NCBI GenBank assembly: GCA_023935145.1
Contig: CM043704.1
Location: forward strand, 94,885,873-94,949,872
Origin: Bretschneidera sinensis
Lineage: Eukaryota; Streptophyta; Magnoliopsida; Brassicales; Akaniaceae
Length of the DNA stretch: 64,000 nucleotides
Direction: 5' to 3'
Positions 48,678-60,388 of the stretch are shown piece after piece. The notes beneath the pieces are model-generated. The model did not search any database. It saw only the letters and a program-made list of their open reading frames with translations, and had not been told where the DNA came from. The stretch's first letter is position 1. Each line of letters opens with the position of its first letter. The position numbers were made by a program, and so were the translations under genes.

Positions 48678-51600
48678 ATGTCAACTACACCAAGTACATC
48701 CCGATGGTATTTCGATTCTGCTTGTTGCAATCACATGACTTCTGATGCCTCTATTTTTTCCTCTAAAACCCGTGATGAGCATGCGCATACTATTCACACT
48801 ACCAATGGATTAAATATGCTGGTCAGCCATACTGGACATGTTGATAGTTCTCATTTGTCTCTCCCTGACACATATTTAGTTCCTAATCTTACGCTTAACC
48901 TTATATCTGTTGGACAACTATGTGATCTTGGACTTGATGTGCATTTTTCTTCTACTGGTTGTCGTGTGCAGGACCCTCAGACAGGAAAACTCCTTGGAAC
49001 CGGCCGTAAAGTTGGACGCCTCTTTGAGCTCACTCATCTCCAAGTCCCATCCTCACCATCACCAAATCAATCAGCCGCATCCATCCCAGCACTCTCACCT
49101 GTGGAATTGTGGCACTCTCGGTTAGGTCATACTTCATCTAGCCCTCTACGTTCTCTTATTTCTAGTGGTCAGTTAGGTTCACTTCAGCATGAGTATTTTC
49201 ATTGTATTCATTGTCAACTTGCAAAACAATCAGCTTTACCTTTTAATGAGAGTCAGTCCATTTCCCTTGCACCTTTTGATTTAGTACATTCTGACGTTTG
49301 GGGGCCTTCTCCTCATGCATCAATGGGTGGTGCTCGTTATTTTGTTATATTTGTGGATGACTATTCTCGTTATACTTGGTTGTTTCTTATGAAAAGCAGA
49401 TCTGAACTCTTTCAAATATATTCTGATTTTTCTTCTATGGTTCAAACTCAATTCTCTCGGAATATCAAAATTTTTCGTTCAGATAATTCAATGGAATATA
49501 AAGACCGTGCTTTTTTAAACCTACTTCACAAAAATGGCACGCTCCCCCACCGCTCGTGCCCTGGAACCTCCCAACAAAATGGACGAGCTGAACGCAAACA
49601 TCGACATATTCTTGACACCGTTCGTGCTCTACTCATTTCGTCATCATGTCCTGAACGTTTCTGGGGTGATGCTGCATTCACCGCAGTATACACAATCAAT
49701 CGTGTCCCTTCCACTACAATCCAAAATCAATCTCCATTCGAGCGCCTTTTCGGTAAACCTCCTGATTACTCTAACCTCAGAGTCTTTGGTTGCGCTTGTT
49801 TTGTTCTTCTCAAACCACATGAACACAACAAATTACAACCAAGGGCTCATCTGTGTTGTTTCATTGGATATGGTATTGAACATAAGGGGTATCGATGCTG
49901 GGATCCTATTTCTAAAACTCTTCGTATCTCTCGTCATGTCATTTTTTGGGAACATCAAATGTTCTCTTCCTTACGGTCATTTGACATATCAACCATCACT
50001 AACTCCAGATTCTTTACTGATCCATATATTAAGTTATTTCCTGAGAATCCAGTTTCAGGTACTGTTGAGTCCACCTCCGAATCACCAGCTGATATCATCC
50101 CTTCCGTTCTAGAACCACCAGTTGATCCTACCTCTCCAAACCCAGACCCAGACCCAGCTCCAGAACCATCAGCTGACCTCACCTCTCTGACTCAATCGGT
50201 CGTGCCCGAGGATATTCCTATGTCTGATGAGTCTGCACCGACTCCCTCTGAGAGCCATCCTCCAGATCACCCCCGCAGATCTACCAGGGTAACTCACCCC
50301 CCTTCTCATCTTGCTGATTACCATTGTGATTATCATTGTTTTTCCACTATACTTCATCTGCATGAGCCTCAATCCTATAAGGAGGCTAGTACTAATCCTC
50401 TTTGGCAGAAAGCAATGGATGAAGAACTTCAGGCCCTAGCTAAAACTCATACATGGGATATTGTTGATCTACCCGCTGGAAAAACTCCTATTGGGTGCAA
50501 ATGGGTGTTTAAGATCAAGACACTTTCTGATGGCTCTATTGAACGATATAAAGCCCGACTTGTCGCCAAGGGATTTGCTCAGGAATATGGCATTGACTAT
50601 GAAGAGACATTTGCTCCAGTGGCGAGGCTCACATCCGTCCGTACACTCATTGCTGTCGCCGCCATTCGAAGATGGACTCTATTTCAAATGGATGTCAAAA
50701 ATGCATTTCTGAATGAGGAACTTCTTGAGGAAGTCTATATGCATACACCTCCCGGCTTGGATGCCACTCGAAACAAAGTTTGTCGCCTTCGTCGTGCCTT
50801 ATATGGTTTAAAACAAGCTCCACGTGCCTGGTTTGCCAAATTCAGCACTACCATTCATCAGTTTGGGTTCACACCGAGTGCTCATGATTCGGCTCTGTTT
50901 ATCCGCCATACTGCCAACGGTATTATCCTTCTTTTACTGTACGTGGATGATATGGTTATTACTGGAGATGATCCGCATGGTATTTCTGAACTCAAAAAGT
51001 TTCTCAGTGGCCAATTCGAGATGAAAGATCTTGGCGTGCTCACCTATTTTCTTGGCCTCGAAGTCTCATCTAATTCTGATGGATTTTTTCTCTCTCAGGC
51101 CAAATATGCCTCGGACCTCCTTTCCAAGGCTGGGATCACTGACTCAACCACTGCCACTACTCCTCTCGAGCCAAATGTCAGACTTACCCCACTCGATGGT
51201 TCACCTCTTCAGGATGCCACTCTATATCGTCAACTGGTTGGAAGTCTTGTATATCTTACTGTCACTCGCCCTGACATTGCTTATGCCGTTCATCAGGTCA
51301 GTCGGTTCTTGTCCGCTCCTCGGACCACCCATTACTCGACTGTTTTTCGCATTCTTAGGTACGTCAAGGGTACTTTATTTCATGAGCTTCATTTCTCAGC
51401 ACAGTCTGCCCCCGTTTTACAAGCCTATTCTGATGCCGATTGGGCCGGAGACCCCACCGACAGACGTTCAACCACTGGTTACTGTTTCTTTTTGGGCAAT
51501 TCTCTCATTTCCTGGCGTAGTAAGAAACAAACTGTGGTTGCTCGCTCCAGTACCGAAGCTGAATATCGTGCCATGGCTGATGCAACTCAAGAACTTCTCT

Positions 51601-51893
51601 GGCTTCGATGGCTACTCGCTGACATGGGTATCTCTTCTCCTGCTGCCACTATCCTACACTGTGACAACAGGAGTGCTATTCAGATCGCTCACAATGATGT
51701 CTTCCACGAGCGTACAAAACACATCGAGAATGATATCCACTTCATCCGTGATCATATTCTCCAGAATACGGTTCGTCTACAATCCGTCAGTTCAGCCGAT
51801 CAGACAGCTGACATTTTCACTAAGGCTCATCCACCCGGACGCTTTCACTCTCTGGTTTCCAAACTCAAGTTCACCTCCCACTTACCGCCTTGA
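48678..51893 (+). CDS. Copia Pol polyprotein (PR, IN, RT, RNase H), intact
   Basis: 1071 residues. Protease has YFDSACCNHMT at ~11-21 (DSA at the place of DSG/DTG). Integrase has the HHCC zinc region (H146, H151, C176, C179) and a D206, D269, E305 triad with Copia-like D35E spacing. A Pro/Glu/Ser-rich linker (~455-545) follows. RT spans ~594-840, with [21 protein letters not shown] and the catalytic YVDD at 755-758. RNase H is at ~915-1040, with SDADWAGD, STEAEYRAM and CDNRSAI. It ends before the 3' LTR. The start is the first ATG upstream of the protease motif; translation may instead be a fusion with the short Gag. No internal lesion was seen. Confidence 0.93.
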   Translation: MSTTPSTSRWYFDSACCNHMTSDASIFSSKTRDEHAHTIHTTNGLNMLVSHTGHVDSSHLSLPDTYLVPNLTLNLISVGQLCDLGLDVHFSSTGCRVQDPQTGKLLGTGRKVGRLFELTHLQVPSSPSPNQSAASIPALSPVELWHSRLGHTSSSPLRSLISSGQLGSLQHEYFHCIHCQLAKQSALPFNESQSISLAPFDLVHSDVWGPSPHASMGGARYFVIFVDDYSRYTWLFLMKSRSELFQIYSDFSSMVQTQFSRNIKIFRSDNSMEYKDRAFLNLLHKNGTLPHRSCPGTSQQNGRAERKHRHILDTVRALLISSSCPERFWGDAAFTAVYTINRVPSTTIQNQSPFERLFGKPPDYSNLRVFGCACFVLLKPHEHNKLQPRAHLCCFIGYGIEHKGYRCWDPISKTLRISRHVIFWEHQMFSSLRSFDISTITNSRFFTDPYIKLFPENPVSGTVESTSESPADIIPSVLEPPVDPTSPNPDPDPAPEPSADLTSLTQSVVPEDIPMSDESAPTPSESHPPDHPRRSTRVTHPPSHLADYHCDYHCFSTILHLHEPQSYKEASTNPLWQKAMDEELQALAKTHTWDIVDLPAGKTPIGCKWVFKIKTLSDGSIERYKARLVAKGFAQEYGIDYEETFAPVARLTSVRTLIAVAAIRRWTLFQMDVKNAFLNEELLEEVYMHTPPGLDATRNKVCRLRRALYGLKQAPRAWFAKFSTTIHQFGFTPSAHDSALFIRHTANGIILLLLYVDDMVITGDDPHGISELKKFLSGQFEMKDLGVLTYFLGLEVSSNSDGFFLSQAKYASDLLSKAGITDSTTATTPLEPNVRLTPLDGSPLQDATLYRQLVGSLVYLTVTRPDIAYAVHQVSRFLSAPRTTHYSTVFRILRYVKGTLFHELHFSAQSAPVLQAYSDADWAGDPTDRRSTTGYCFFLGNSLISWRSKKQTVVARSSTEAEYRAMADATQELLWLRWLLADMGISSPAATILHCDNRSAIQIAHNDVFHERTKHIENDIHFIRDHILQNTVRLQSVSSADQTADIFTKAHPPGRFHSLVSKLKFTSHLPP

Positions 51894-51906
51894 GTTTGAG
51901 GGGGGA

Positions 51907-52122
51907 TGTTAATGTATTATATGGGCTTAGTCCCACATTGGTTGTGTATAGCTTTGCTTCTCCTATTAGCTTGTATAAATAAGATAATCCCACATTGGTT
52001 GTGTATAGCTTTACTTCTCTTATTAGCTTATATAAATAGGATAGCTCCCTTTGTAAGTAAATCACACCATTCAATACAATTCTTCTCTTTGTATTGTCTC
52101 ACTTCCTCTCTTAAATTCAACA
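51907..52122 (+). repeat. 3' LTR of the young Copia element (216 bp)
   Basis: Equal in length to the 5' LTR and different at one C/T site near 52020 by eye. A purine run (TTTGAGGGGGGA) just before it serves as polypurine tract. Confidence 0.95.
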
Positions 52123-52127
52123 AAACT
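52123..52127 (+). repeat. Target site duplication of the young Copia element, right copy
   Basis: AAACT, identical to 47523-47527. Confidence 0.93.
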
Positions 52128-54166
52128 ATTTTCAATAAAAAAAAATATTATTCCTAAATATTCCATTATTATATTTAAAAAATGTTTATAAAAAAACCTT
52201 ACTATAAATTTATCTAGAATCAAACTAACCCATGGGCATATTTGTTTCCATTGGAGCTTCACGTTTTCCACAGTTTGTATTTCTTGCTGAATTATTTTAA
52301 GTCTTCCAGTGATATCTATGGCTACTCGAAGTCTTTCTTTTTTACTTTGAAGTTCGACGTCTCCTTTTGAAAAGTCTTTTCCATCCTAAAGACCAAAAAT
52401 AGCTTTTCAATCAAAGAGAAAACGATAAAATATTACTTAAGCATTGTTTGGGACTTTTTAAAAGAGGGATTAAAACAGCATATTTCAAAAAAATTGTTTT
52501 AAATATTTTTAAGAGGGTCCTAAATAGCACGGTTGTCAATATACTAAATGGTTCGATAATTTATGTTAAATATAGAAAAAATATTTATCTTTAACAAAGA
52601 TAAGTTAGTAGAGAAAAACCGAAATTAGATTTTAAACCTTTAGCATAAATATTCTTAAATTTTTCAATAAAAAAATTGAAACAAAGAACTGTGGTTCAGT
52701 GATTGTTTTCATCAATCTCAAGATAAACCATGAAATATTGTTTTTTTTTGTCTGATTTATCTTCAATTTGTGACCCCAAATCTCCAAAATTCCAAAGGAA
52801 ATTTTAATGGTATGCTAGCTATTACTTTTAGCTATATTCTCAATTGTTTAAACTTTTTATTATAATATTATAAATAATTTTATGGAGGGCATGCAGCGTT
52901 TATTTTTCTACAAGCCTATTAGAATATAGTATATAAATGTATATATTTAAAAATCTTTGGGGGACAAAGATGGATCATTCATGCTAATATATAATATCAA
53001 AGTAAAAAATCTTTGTTTTTGAATCTCAATATTTATTTTTGATAAATATTTTATTTGATAATACCTTTTGTGTGAACATTTTATTTGATAATACCTTTTG
53101 CTTCACACAAAAGCCCAAAGAGAAGCAAACATGCAGCATTCCAAGATGTAGATGAGAACCACATGGAAGCAACCTTGTGATTGATCATTTGCAAATCTAG
53201 AAAGGCAAGCCAGTCATCTAGCAAAAACTTACAAGGTCAAGAAACCCACAGGTGCAGGAATCCGAATGGAAGGCAAAAGACACACAGGCACTCCCCTTTC
53301 CAAGTAAGCAACCATTCAGTAGTTGTTTCTCGTAATTAAAACCAATCTTATGGAAAATCCTCAGATAGCAAAGAAATCCAGCTGCGATAGGTTCTTGAGT
53401 GAGTCGTAAGATAGAAAAAGCCAATGCTTGCAGCACATCTAAGAGAAACATAAATATTGTTGAGTATCAAGTAGATTTCTAAGAGTAGCAAGAGAGAGTT
53501 ATCAAGGTAAGCCCTTGTACTTCATTTAGATTCACTCTTACAAGCTATAGTCTTCCATATTACAAGCTTGTCACAATATTCTTGGATTTTAATCTTTTGT
53601 AAGCCTTCTCGATGTCCGATGCTTGCGAAGTCTGCATCATGTCTTTAATCATCAAATCGCGCTCCAAATGAAATCAAACAATGATTTGGAACAGAGAACC
53701 CTAAGATGAGTTGAATAGTTTCTGTGCCTGTGGAGAATGGTCAGTTTCCTAAAAATCAACAGCAACACCACCAATATACTTGGTGAACATTACTTATAAA
53801 AAAAATATACTTAGTGAACATTACTAGAGACATATATTGAGCATTGTGGACATTGTAAGATATGAAATTCGTATTTGATTCATGGAGTGTACAGAAATGA
53901 TACCTCTTGATGCCAATTGCTTAGAAGCCAAATGAACAATCAGAATGACTGTTTTAAGGAGTAACCAATTACCATCTCTGACCAGATGCCATGGTTGAAA
54001 CAGAAATCAAACAAGGCACCAACAGGAAGCCTGAGAATGTAGCATCAAACTTTGTGAAGGCAACCAAAACCTGCCAGCCTGCACTTACCCTACAAATTCA
54101 TGAACTAAGGATCAAACTCAACATGAATCAGAAACTCAGTATTTCGCTACAGAATTGAGTAGAAGG

Positions 54167-54169
<3 letters not shown>

Positions 54170-54214
<45 letters not shown>
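54170..54214. repeat. (AT)n microsatellite
   Basis: Uninterrupted AT repeat of about 44 bases. Confidence 0.95.
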
Positions 54215-54224
<10 letters not shown>

Positions 54225-54522
54225 GGAATAATAATTACATTATTTATCTGCACAACACTCTAACCAGTGACCAGTGTTTTTAGAGCGTTCCCATACATAA
54301 GAATGAACATGGCAGAAGACCCAGGCTTATGTAAGGATCCATATGTTCACCTTCTAGAATTGGATGACATTCTTTCTAAAAGTCACTTCCAAACACTCAT
54401 CAAGAGCTTCATCTACAACACAGGCAGCTCGGCAGCAGATTTGGCATCTCCAAAGTGACTAACCAAAGAAACAAGCACCACAATACACATCTTTGATTTG
54501 TACCTGCCTTTTTCCTGCAATC

Positions 54523-54574
54523 AGTATGTGTGTGCGCATGCGCGCCTGCATGTGCATGTATATGTATGTGTGTG

Positions 54575-54608
<34 letters not shown>
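54523..54608. repeat. GT/GC alternating tract plus (AG)n microsatellite
   Basis: Mostly alternating purine-pyrimidine (TGTGTGCGCATGCGCGCC type) runs into about 30 bases of AG repeat. It is a simple repeat. Confidence 0.85.
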
Positions 54609-54609
<1 letters not shown>

Positions 54610-55124
54610 ATGTGAATCCATCTACCTATCAATTTTTCTACCCACACGTGGATACACACACACAAGATAAAGAAAGAAAAGAGACAAGTTTGCAATCAGA
54701 AAACCAGAAAGATTATGAAATAACATCCCCTGCCCCCATAACAAAGAGACAGAATATGACTTATAGTAACCTTAAAGAATGGTATTGTATTTCAAGATCT
54801 GAATCTTTGACAGTCTGAAGTTTCAAGTCATTAGTACAGCATTTGGTAGAAACACAACTTGATAACTGAGAAGTTCAACATACAATGTCAAGGCTTGGAA
54901 TCTTGGCCCTGGATACAATACATGTCTATACATTCGGGAAGTCTTGAACTCAACTCCTCTGCCAAAGTATTGAATCTAGCTCTTTCCACTTGGGATTGAG
55001 TATCTCACTTATCTGTTAAGCTGGGCGATCAAACTGAATAGCAGGGTTTCTTTGTTTTACCTCAAAATTCAAAATAGGAACTATCCCACGTACAGTTCTC
55101 ATTCTATCCAAGATGCCTTAAAAA

Positions 55125-58100
55125 CTAGCCACTAGTGCCACCGGACTGCTTGGAAACAGAAGATTCAACTATTTCAGGAACCTGATCAAGCAAGCCATTA
55201 ATTTCATCTGGAAATTCAGCCTTGGCTCTGTTAGTCTTTCCGCCAACAATTACGGCTGTTCCATCTTGTAAGGCCCATATCTTCAGGATGACCAGAAAAA
55301 ATTAATGAACACAAGACATTATGAACGGGAAATATGGCTTAAGCAACAGCAATAATAACAATAATAAAGTAAGCATCTGATCTAAGCAACTTATATTATA
55401 AAATTAAAATTCCACGAAATTAGCACAAAAATCAATTGTCAAAATTACTGTAAAGCACATCATTTCATAACATTTTCACTAATGGTAATGAAATATGGTC
55501 AAACTTAAGTAGTGAAGAGTAGTTTCACCTGTGCATGAGACAAGTAACTGATGCAGGTTGTGAGCATTAGAGCACCAAATCCAGCATACACAATTGGCAC
55601 GCCTGGGTCAGTCTGAGAAAATAGAGGTTTAATTTCAATGTCAGTGAATATATGCATTCAACAGAAAAAATAGCATGATCTTGTCAGGAACATTTTAAGC
55701 TGTCACCTTCAAGTCAAGCCCAGTACTGCCAATTGCATCTACAATGACAATTTTTGTACCATCAATGTCAATAGGAAGCTTAGAGTTAGGTCGTCGGACT
55801 CCAGCAAATTTCCCTTCTTTATCATATAGGACAATTGATTGTAAATCACGAGCTAGCATTGATCTGCAATTTCATATGAGAAAGAGAATGGGAGAATTTA
55901 AGCCAAGTAAAATTACCAAGAAAAGGAAAAAGACATGTAACTCTTGACTATTAACAATAGCCCAAAAAAAACTTGTCATACTTTATCCTTTATTCTGTTA
56001 CAGGACATCTTTCAGCTCAGGATAAAGTTTCAGAAATTTCATTTTCTCTAGAAAAAGCATACTGCACATAATCAACTCAGAAGATGCCCGCCTTGGAAAA
56101 TACATAAAACAATTTCAATTTCAGTTCTCTACGTATACTGCAAGGATATCTTATGCTAAACAACAATGAGTTGTGACCAAATAAATTCATGTCTACAAAA
56201 GCCATGGTTAGGGAAAACATATGAGTGAAAGACATACATACATTCCCTTGACATCAGGAGAATTGACATCCCCAACTGGTAAGAAGGTTCCATAGAGCTT
56301 CTTGTCTCCATTGATCTTTAGAGGTGCCATAGCCAAATTGAACGGTCCTTCATCATCCTTAAGTATCTGCAGTGCTGAAAAACTCCAGTCTGTCTGGTAT
56401 AATGTGATCCCACCATACCTCAGGGGGTCATTTACACTAATTGTTTTCCTCATCACCTCCTTCCCATTGAGGTCAAATAAAGAAAGATCAGTATGGAACT
56501 GCGATACCTATAGTGGAAGGGAAAATTAAACAAAATAAATTTAGCAATTTCAAGCCAGAAAGCTAAGGAAAGACGTGATATAGAGATTATTGAAGGAACA
56601 TGCCACTAATAAGAAGGCCATTGAGATGGCTACCATATGTTAAAACAAATGATCTCACTCACAGCACATGGACTAAAGTCTTTTTGGTCAATCACATAAA
56701 GAATCATCAGAAGGGTTTTGAACAACCGAAGCTTTCATATAGAACAATTATTATAACACTTACCAAAAGGAATGTACACAAAACAAAAGACCTACCTCTC
56801 CACTATCATAGTAGTCCATGTAGAATCTGTTAACATGAACTTCTGTATTGAAATCTTCAGTTGGAGTAGAGAGAAAGCCAGTTGGGCCCAAGACATCACC
56901 TACAACAAAATTCAGCCCCTGTGGAACTGTGACTGAACCTCTGAAGCTCCCAGTTGCACTAAGAGTTCCACCTACCATTATCAGCAACATTGCTAAATGT
57001 ACTCCAATAGGAGCAAATCGACCGACCAACCCCTTAAAGGCATACAATGAAGGACCTTTCAGAAACACCTGTATCAATGAAGTCATGCATAATAAGTGGG
57101 AAAGTGTTTAATGGCTAGTGATTTACGATAGAATAAATGTATTCTGAAACAGATGAGACGTGCACTGAATTGGAAATTGACATTATTCATCAAGTTTTAT
57201 GCAGCAATTGGGTTCAATCCAATTCTTTCTACAATTTGGAATGAGCCTGTGTCAGTACGTAGTAACTTCTAACAACTCTCAAGTCTCAAGTGTTAATCTA
57301 TCACCATGGCATCTTTCACTGTACTAATAAAACCAAGACCTGTATATAAAGCAAGGCAATAATTCCCACTCAACCTGATACAGAATATCAGAAAATAAAT
57401 GTTTTAGTCGAGCAGATCTGATCCCACTTTAGAAGCCTCAATTCACAAACACCATATTTTACACTAATGAGAGATTCAAGCCTACCCAACATTAGTTCTC
57501 ATACATGCATATTAGATATAGTTCCTATGATTTAGATTCCTAGGAAAAAGAAAAAAAAGGAGAGAACAAGCAATTTGTTTTCTTTAAAAAAAAGAGAGTA
57601 AGATATAAGATTATAACCTCGTATCCAGCTCCCATCAGAATAACACCTAAATCTTGAACTGATGCTCTGGGCAGAGTGTCTGAAAATTCCTGCTTGCGGA
57701 TAGCCTCAGCTGACTGTAAAAAGCTCCATCTGAATATGTTGATAGAATTGTGTTAGCAACAAGGTTCATCAACTTATGCTCGCATGAAGGCACATGAAGT
57801 AGCATAAAGCATCAAACCTTCTTGCAACCTTAACCAGCGGGATCTGAGTTGTGTAAGTGCAGGCCATAAGTGACGTTGCCAGGAGAGCCAACAACCCAAG
57901 GAAAATGGGAGATGAAAACATGTGGTCAAACCTGAGGGTGAGAACCCATCTCCAAGTGAAGAACCCCAGCACAGGATTATCTTCAGGGTATTTTTGGAAG
58001 TAGAATTCAGGGGCCTCACCTTGATCAATTACAGTACCTGCAGAAGTATTCAATAAGCAGATGGTAAATCTCCAGTGAAAACGTATCAGAGTACAGCATC

Positions 58101-59187
58101 AAACAAATCCAAACTACCAATAAAGCTCAGAGAGTTTAAATAGACCAAATTATTGAAATAAAATCTCATTTATGAAATGTTAAGTGCTTGGAGACTTAAG
58201 TAGCTTCTATGCTACACAGCAATGCAAAGAAAAAATGCACCGCATATTCTTGATCATGAGCACATTTAGTTCACAAATACAATCAAAGGAATTAGAAAAT
58301 GTTTTCCTCAAGGATGCATTTGGACGTATTTGCTGTATTTGCTGAGGTGGCGGCTATTGACAAACTTGGTTGATAAAGTTGAAATAATGGCATTTTTTTA
58401 GGTCGGTAAGTTGATTACATTCCATAAAATCTTGAGATATCAAATTATCTCCAGACTCGAGGTATTCCATTCAGGATGCTAAATTTAAGCCATCAATTTG
58501 AGTTTACATTTGACGCATTAATTCTATCTTTATGTAACAACAAATTTGCACTGTTAAAAAATTTTAAAGGTCATATATACTTAGCGAGAATTACACTTCA
58601 AACAAACAGAAAGGATACATTACCCATAAATTCTTATCATAATATCACATAGATAAAATCAAAAAGAAAAGAATGACATTTCCTCTACTTTTAACCACAC
58701 CTAATCAACACCAAATTCACAAAAATCAGAACCAAGATATCATCAAGCTGCTAAAACAAGAGAACAAAGTGCAAAAACCCAACATACCAAGAGCCATAAG
58801 ACCAGCAATAGCGAACATTTCCCCAATAGCCAAAGGTAAATTAGACAAAATAGCCAAAATCCTTTTAGGCAACCTCTTCACTAACCTCAAAACCCCACCT
58901 CTACTCCCTTCCTTGATCGGAACCTCCCGGTTTCCACTGGCCCCACCCCTCTTCTCCGCTACTGGAGGAGCGGAATCCGATAACAAAATCTTCTTGGTGA
59001 TGTTATTTGCCTTGCTTTTGGCATCTTGAGAGATTTTAAGCTTGCAAGTGAAGTTGAAAGAGAGAGTTCTCTTAGTGTAGAGACTGTAGAATTGGGGACT
59101 AAAAGTAGAGCGAAGAATAGGAGATCCGAGGAAATGAGTTTTCGTTAGAGATGGGTTTAGTAGTTTTGCAGGGTTTAGAGTTTCCAT
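55125..59187 (-). CDS. CCS1: Cytochrome c biogenesis protein CCS1, chloroplastic
   Basis: CCS1 (CcsB/ResB family) works with CcsA in System II, delivering heme to apocytochromes f and c6 in the thylakoid lumen. Eight exons: 59187-58788, 58037-57818, 57729-57618, 57068-56796, 56507-56242, 55863-55707, 55612-55529, 55280-55125, totalling 1668 bases (555 residues), as expected. The N-terminus is Ser/Lys-rich and transit-peptide-like. Family blocks include [20 protein letters not shown], a membrane segment ([20 protein letters not shown]), [20 protein letters not shown] (a conserved His in a membrane helix), [32 protein letters not shown], and [20 protein letters not shown] near the end. All joins keep the frame and no lesion was seen. 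The start is the only ATG before the transit-like region. Confidence 0.95.
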
Positions 59188-60388
59188 AGACGAGGGTTTT
59201 GGATTTTGCGTTTTCTCCGTTTTTGGTAAGAGAAGTGTCAGTTAAAGGAGTGACGGGTGTGCATAACGACCATTGCTGTTACTTTTATCCGTAGAGGAGA
59301 TAGGGTATCTTTTTGGGTTTTTTCTTTTCTTTTATTTTTAGGTTTGATAGATGACACGTGATTACATGAAACACTCGCCATGTCATCAAACGCGTCCAGC
59401 TTTAATGGATCCCACATTTCATGATTAAAAAATAAAACAATCGTAGATTAGTGTTTAATAACACAATAATAGACAGTTTTGTTTTAAAAAAAAAAGTAAT
59501 TTTTTAAAATTTAATTTTCTACATTTTTTTGCTATTTAGTTTAATTTTTGTTTATAAAAAACAAAATTTATTACATAAACTCTTATTAACTATACCTTAA
59601 ATCATTCACCATATTAATCTTTTTTTAATACAATAATAAGCGGTTGCGAATCAAATTATAAATTCGAAAGATCTATTCGTGTGGCAAAAAAATCTTGTTA
59701 TGGATAGGTACCATCGTATAATTATCTTTTTAAAAAAAAAAAAAAGAAAACTCAAATGTTCTACGTGCCTAATTTTATTTACATGCTTGACAAAGAGAAA
59801 AAAAAAAAAACTACTCCATCTATCGCATAATTTTAATCACGTATCACTTTTTTACTTAAGTTTGACTTTAATTAAATTATATATATTATTTTAAAAACAT
59901 GAAAAAAAATAATTTTTAAAATTTTTTAAACTCTATTTATGTATACAAGATAAAAATTGATTTTTTTAATGATTTAATAGTAGAAATTTAATTAAATAAA
60001 CGGTAAACGTGATATCTTGATGGGCCCATGATCGGGCTTGTATTGGGCTATGGGCATTACAATTGGATCAAAATGAGAGCATTGGTATTAAATTGGGTTT
60101 TAGCCCAAATACAAAATAAGAGGCTGTTGTCCAGATATGATATGCCACTAACATGGATAAATTTTATTATTGAGGCCCACAACCAAATACCTCCACCTAA
60201 GCGTAAATTACTAAACACAGGCCCAAACACATATTTTAATAATAATCACATGATTTTGGAGATTTTATTGTATGGACAAGGTACCTCTATTGCTAAGGCT
60301 TCCTATCTTCTTCGGAACCAAAACAACCACACAAACTTGAGCCATTTCCAGTTAGTTTTTCTTTCCCACTAAAACACAAAAAGCACCA
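59188..60388. other. Divergent intergenic region between CCS1 and mTERF
   Basis: It holds the promoters of two genes read in opposite directions. TGGGCCCA at 60021-60028, GGGCTT/GGGCTA copies up to 60055, and AGGCCCA at about 60173 and 60218 are site II/TCP-type motifs typical of plant genes for organelle or ribosomal proteins. Open frames here show no family features. Confidence 0.5.
60021..60055 (+). promoter_or_regulatory. Site II-type GGGCC cluster upstream of mTERF
   Basis: TGGGCCCA is followed by GGGCTTG, GGGCTATGGGC. Such GGCCCA/TGGGCY elements bind TCP factors and are common before nuclear genes for organelle expression. The link is inferred from position. Confidence 0.4.

Larger units (their letters stand above)
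47528..52122 (+). mobile_element. Young Copia element with intact Pol ORF, gag reduced
   Basis: 4595 bp, bounded by 216-bp LTRs and an AAACT target duplication. The LTRs differ by one base by eye, so insertion was recent. Primer site, zinc-knuckle ORF and a 1071-codon Pol ORF are present. No recognisable capsid domain precedes the zinc knuckles; a tandem-repeat leader is in its place. It lies about 600 bases downstream of HDR in the same orientation. Confidence 0.95.
52128..55124. other. Intergenic DNA with simple repeats, CCS1 downstream side
   Basis: No gene is supported. It contains (AT)n at 54170-54214 and a purine-pyrimidine alternating GT/GC tract followed by (AG)n at about 54523-54608. 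Confidence 0.5.

Noticed and set aside
51031..51912. 293-codon open frame overlapping Copia pol
   Set aside because: It is a shifted frame of the intact Pol ORF with no domain features; codon structure belongs to Pol.
54409..54818. Open frames with RERERE or SLSLSL runs
   Set aside because: They are translations of the (AG)n and GT microsatellites.
60028..60372. 114-codon open frame upstream of mTERF
   Set aside because: It shows no family features and sits in the promoter with GGCCCA motifs; probably chance.
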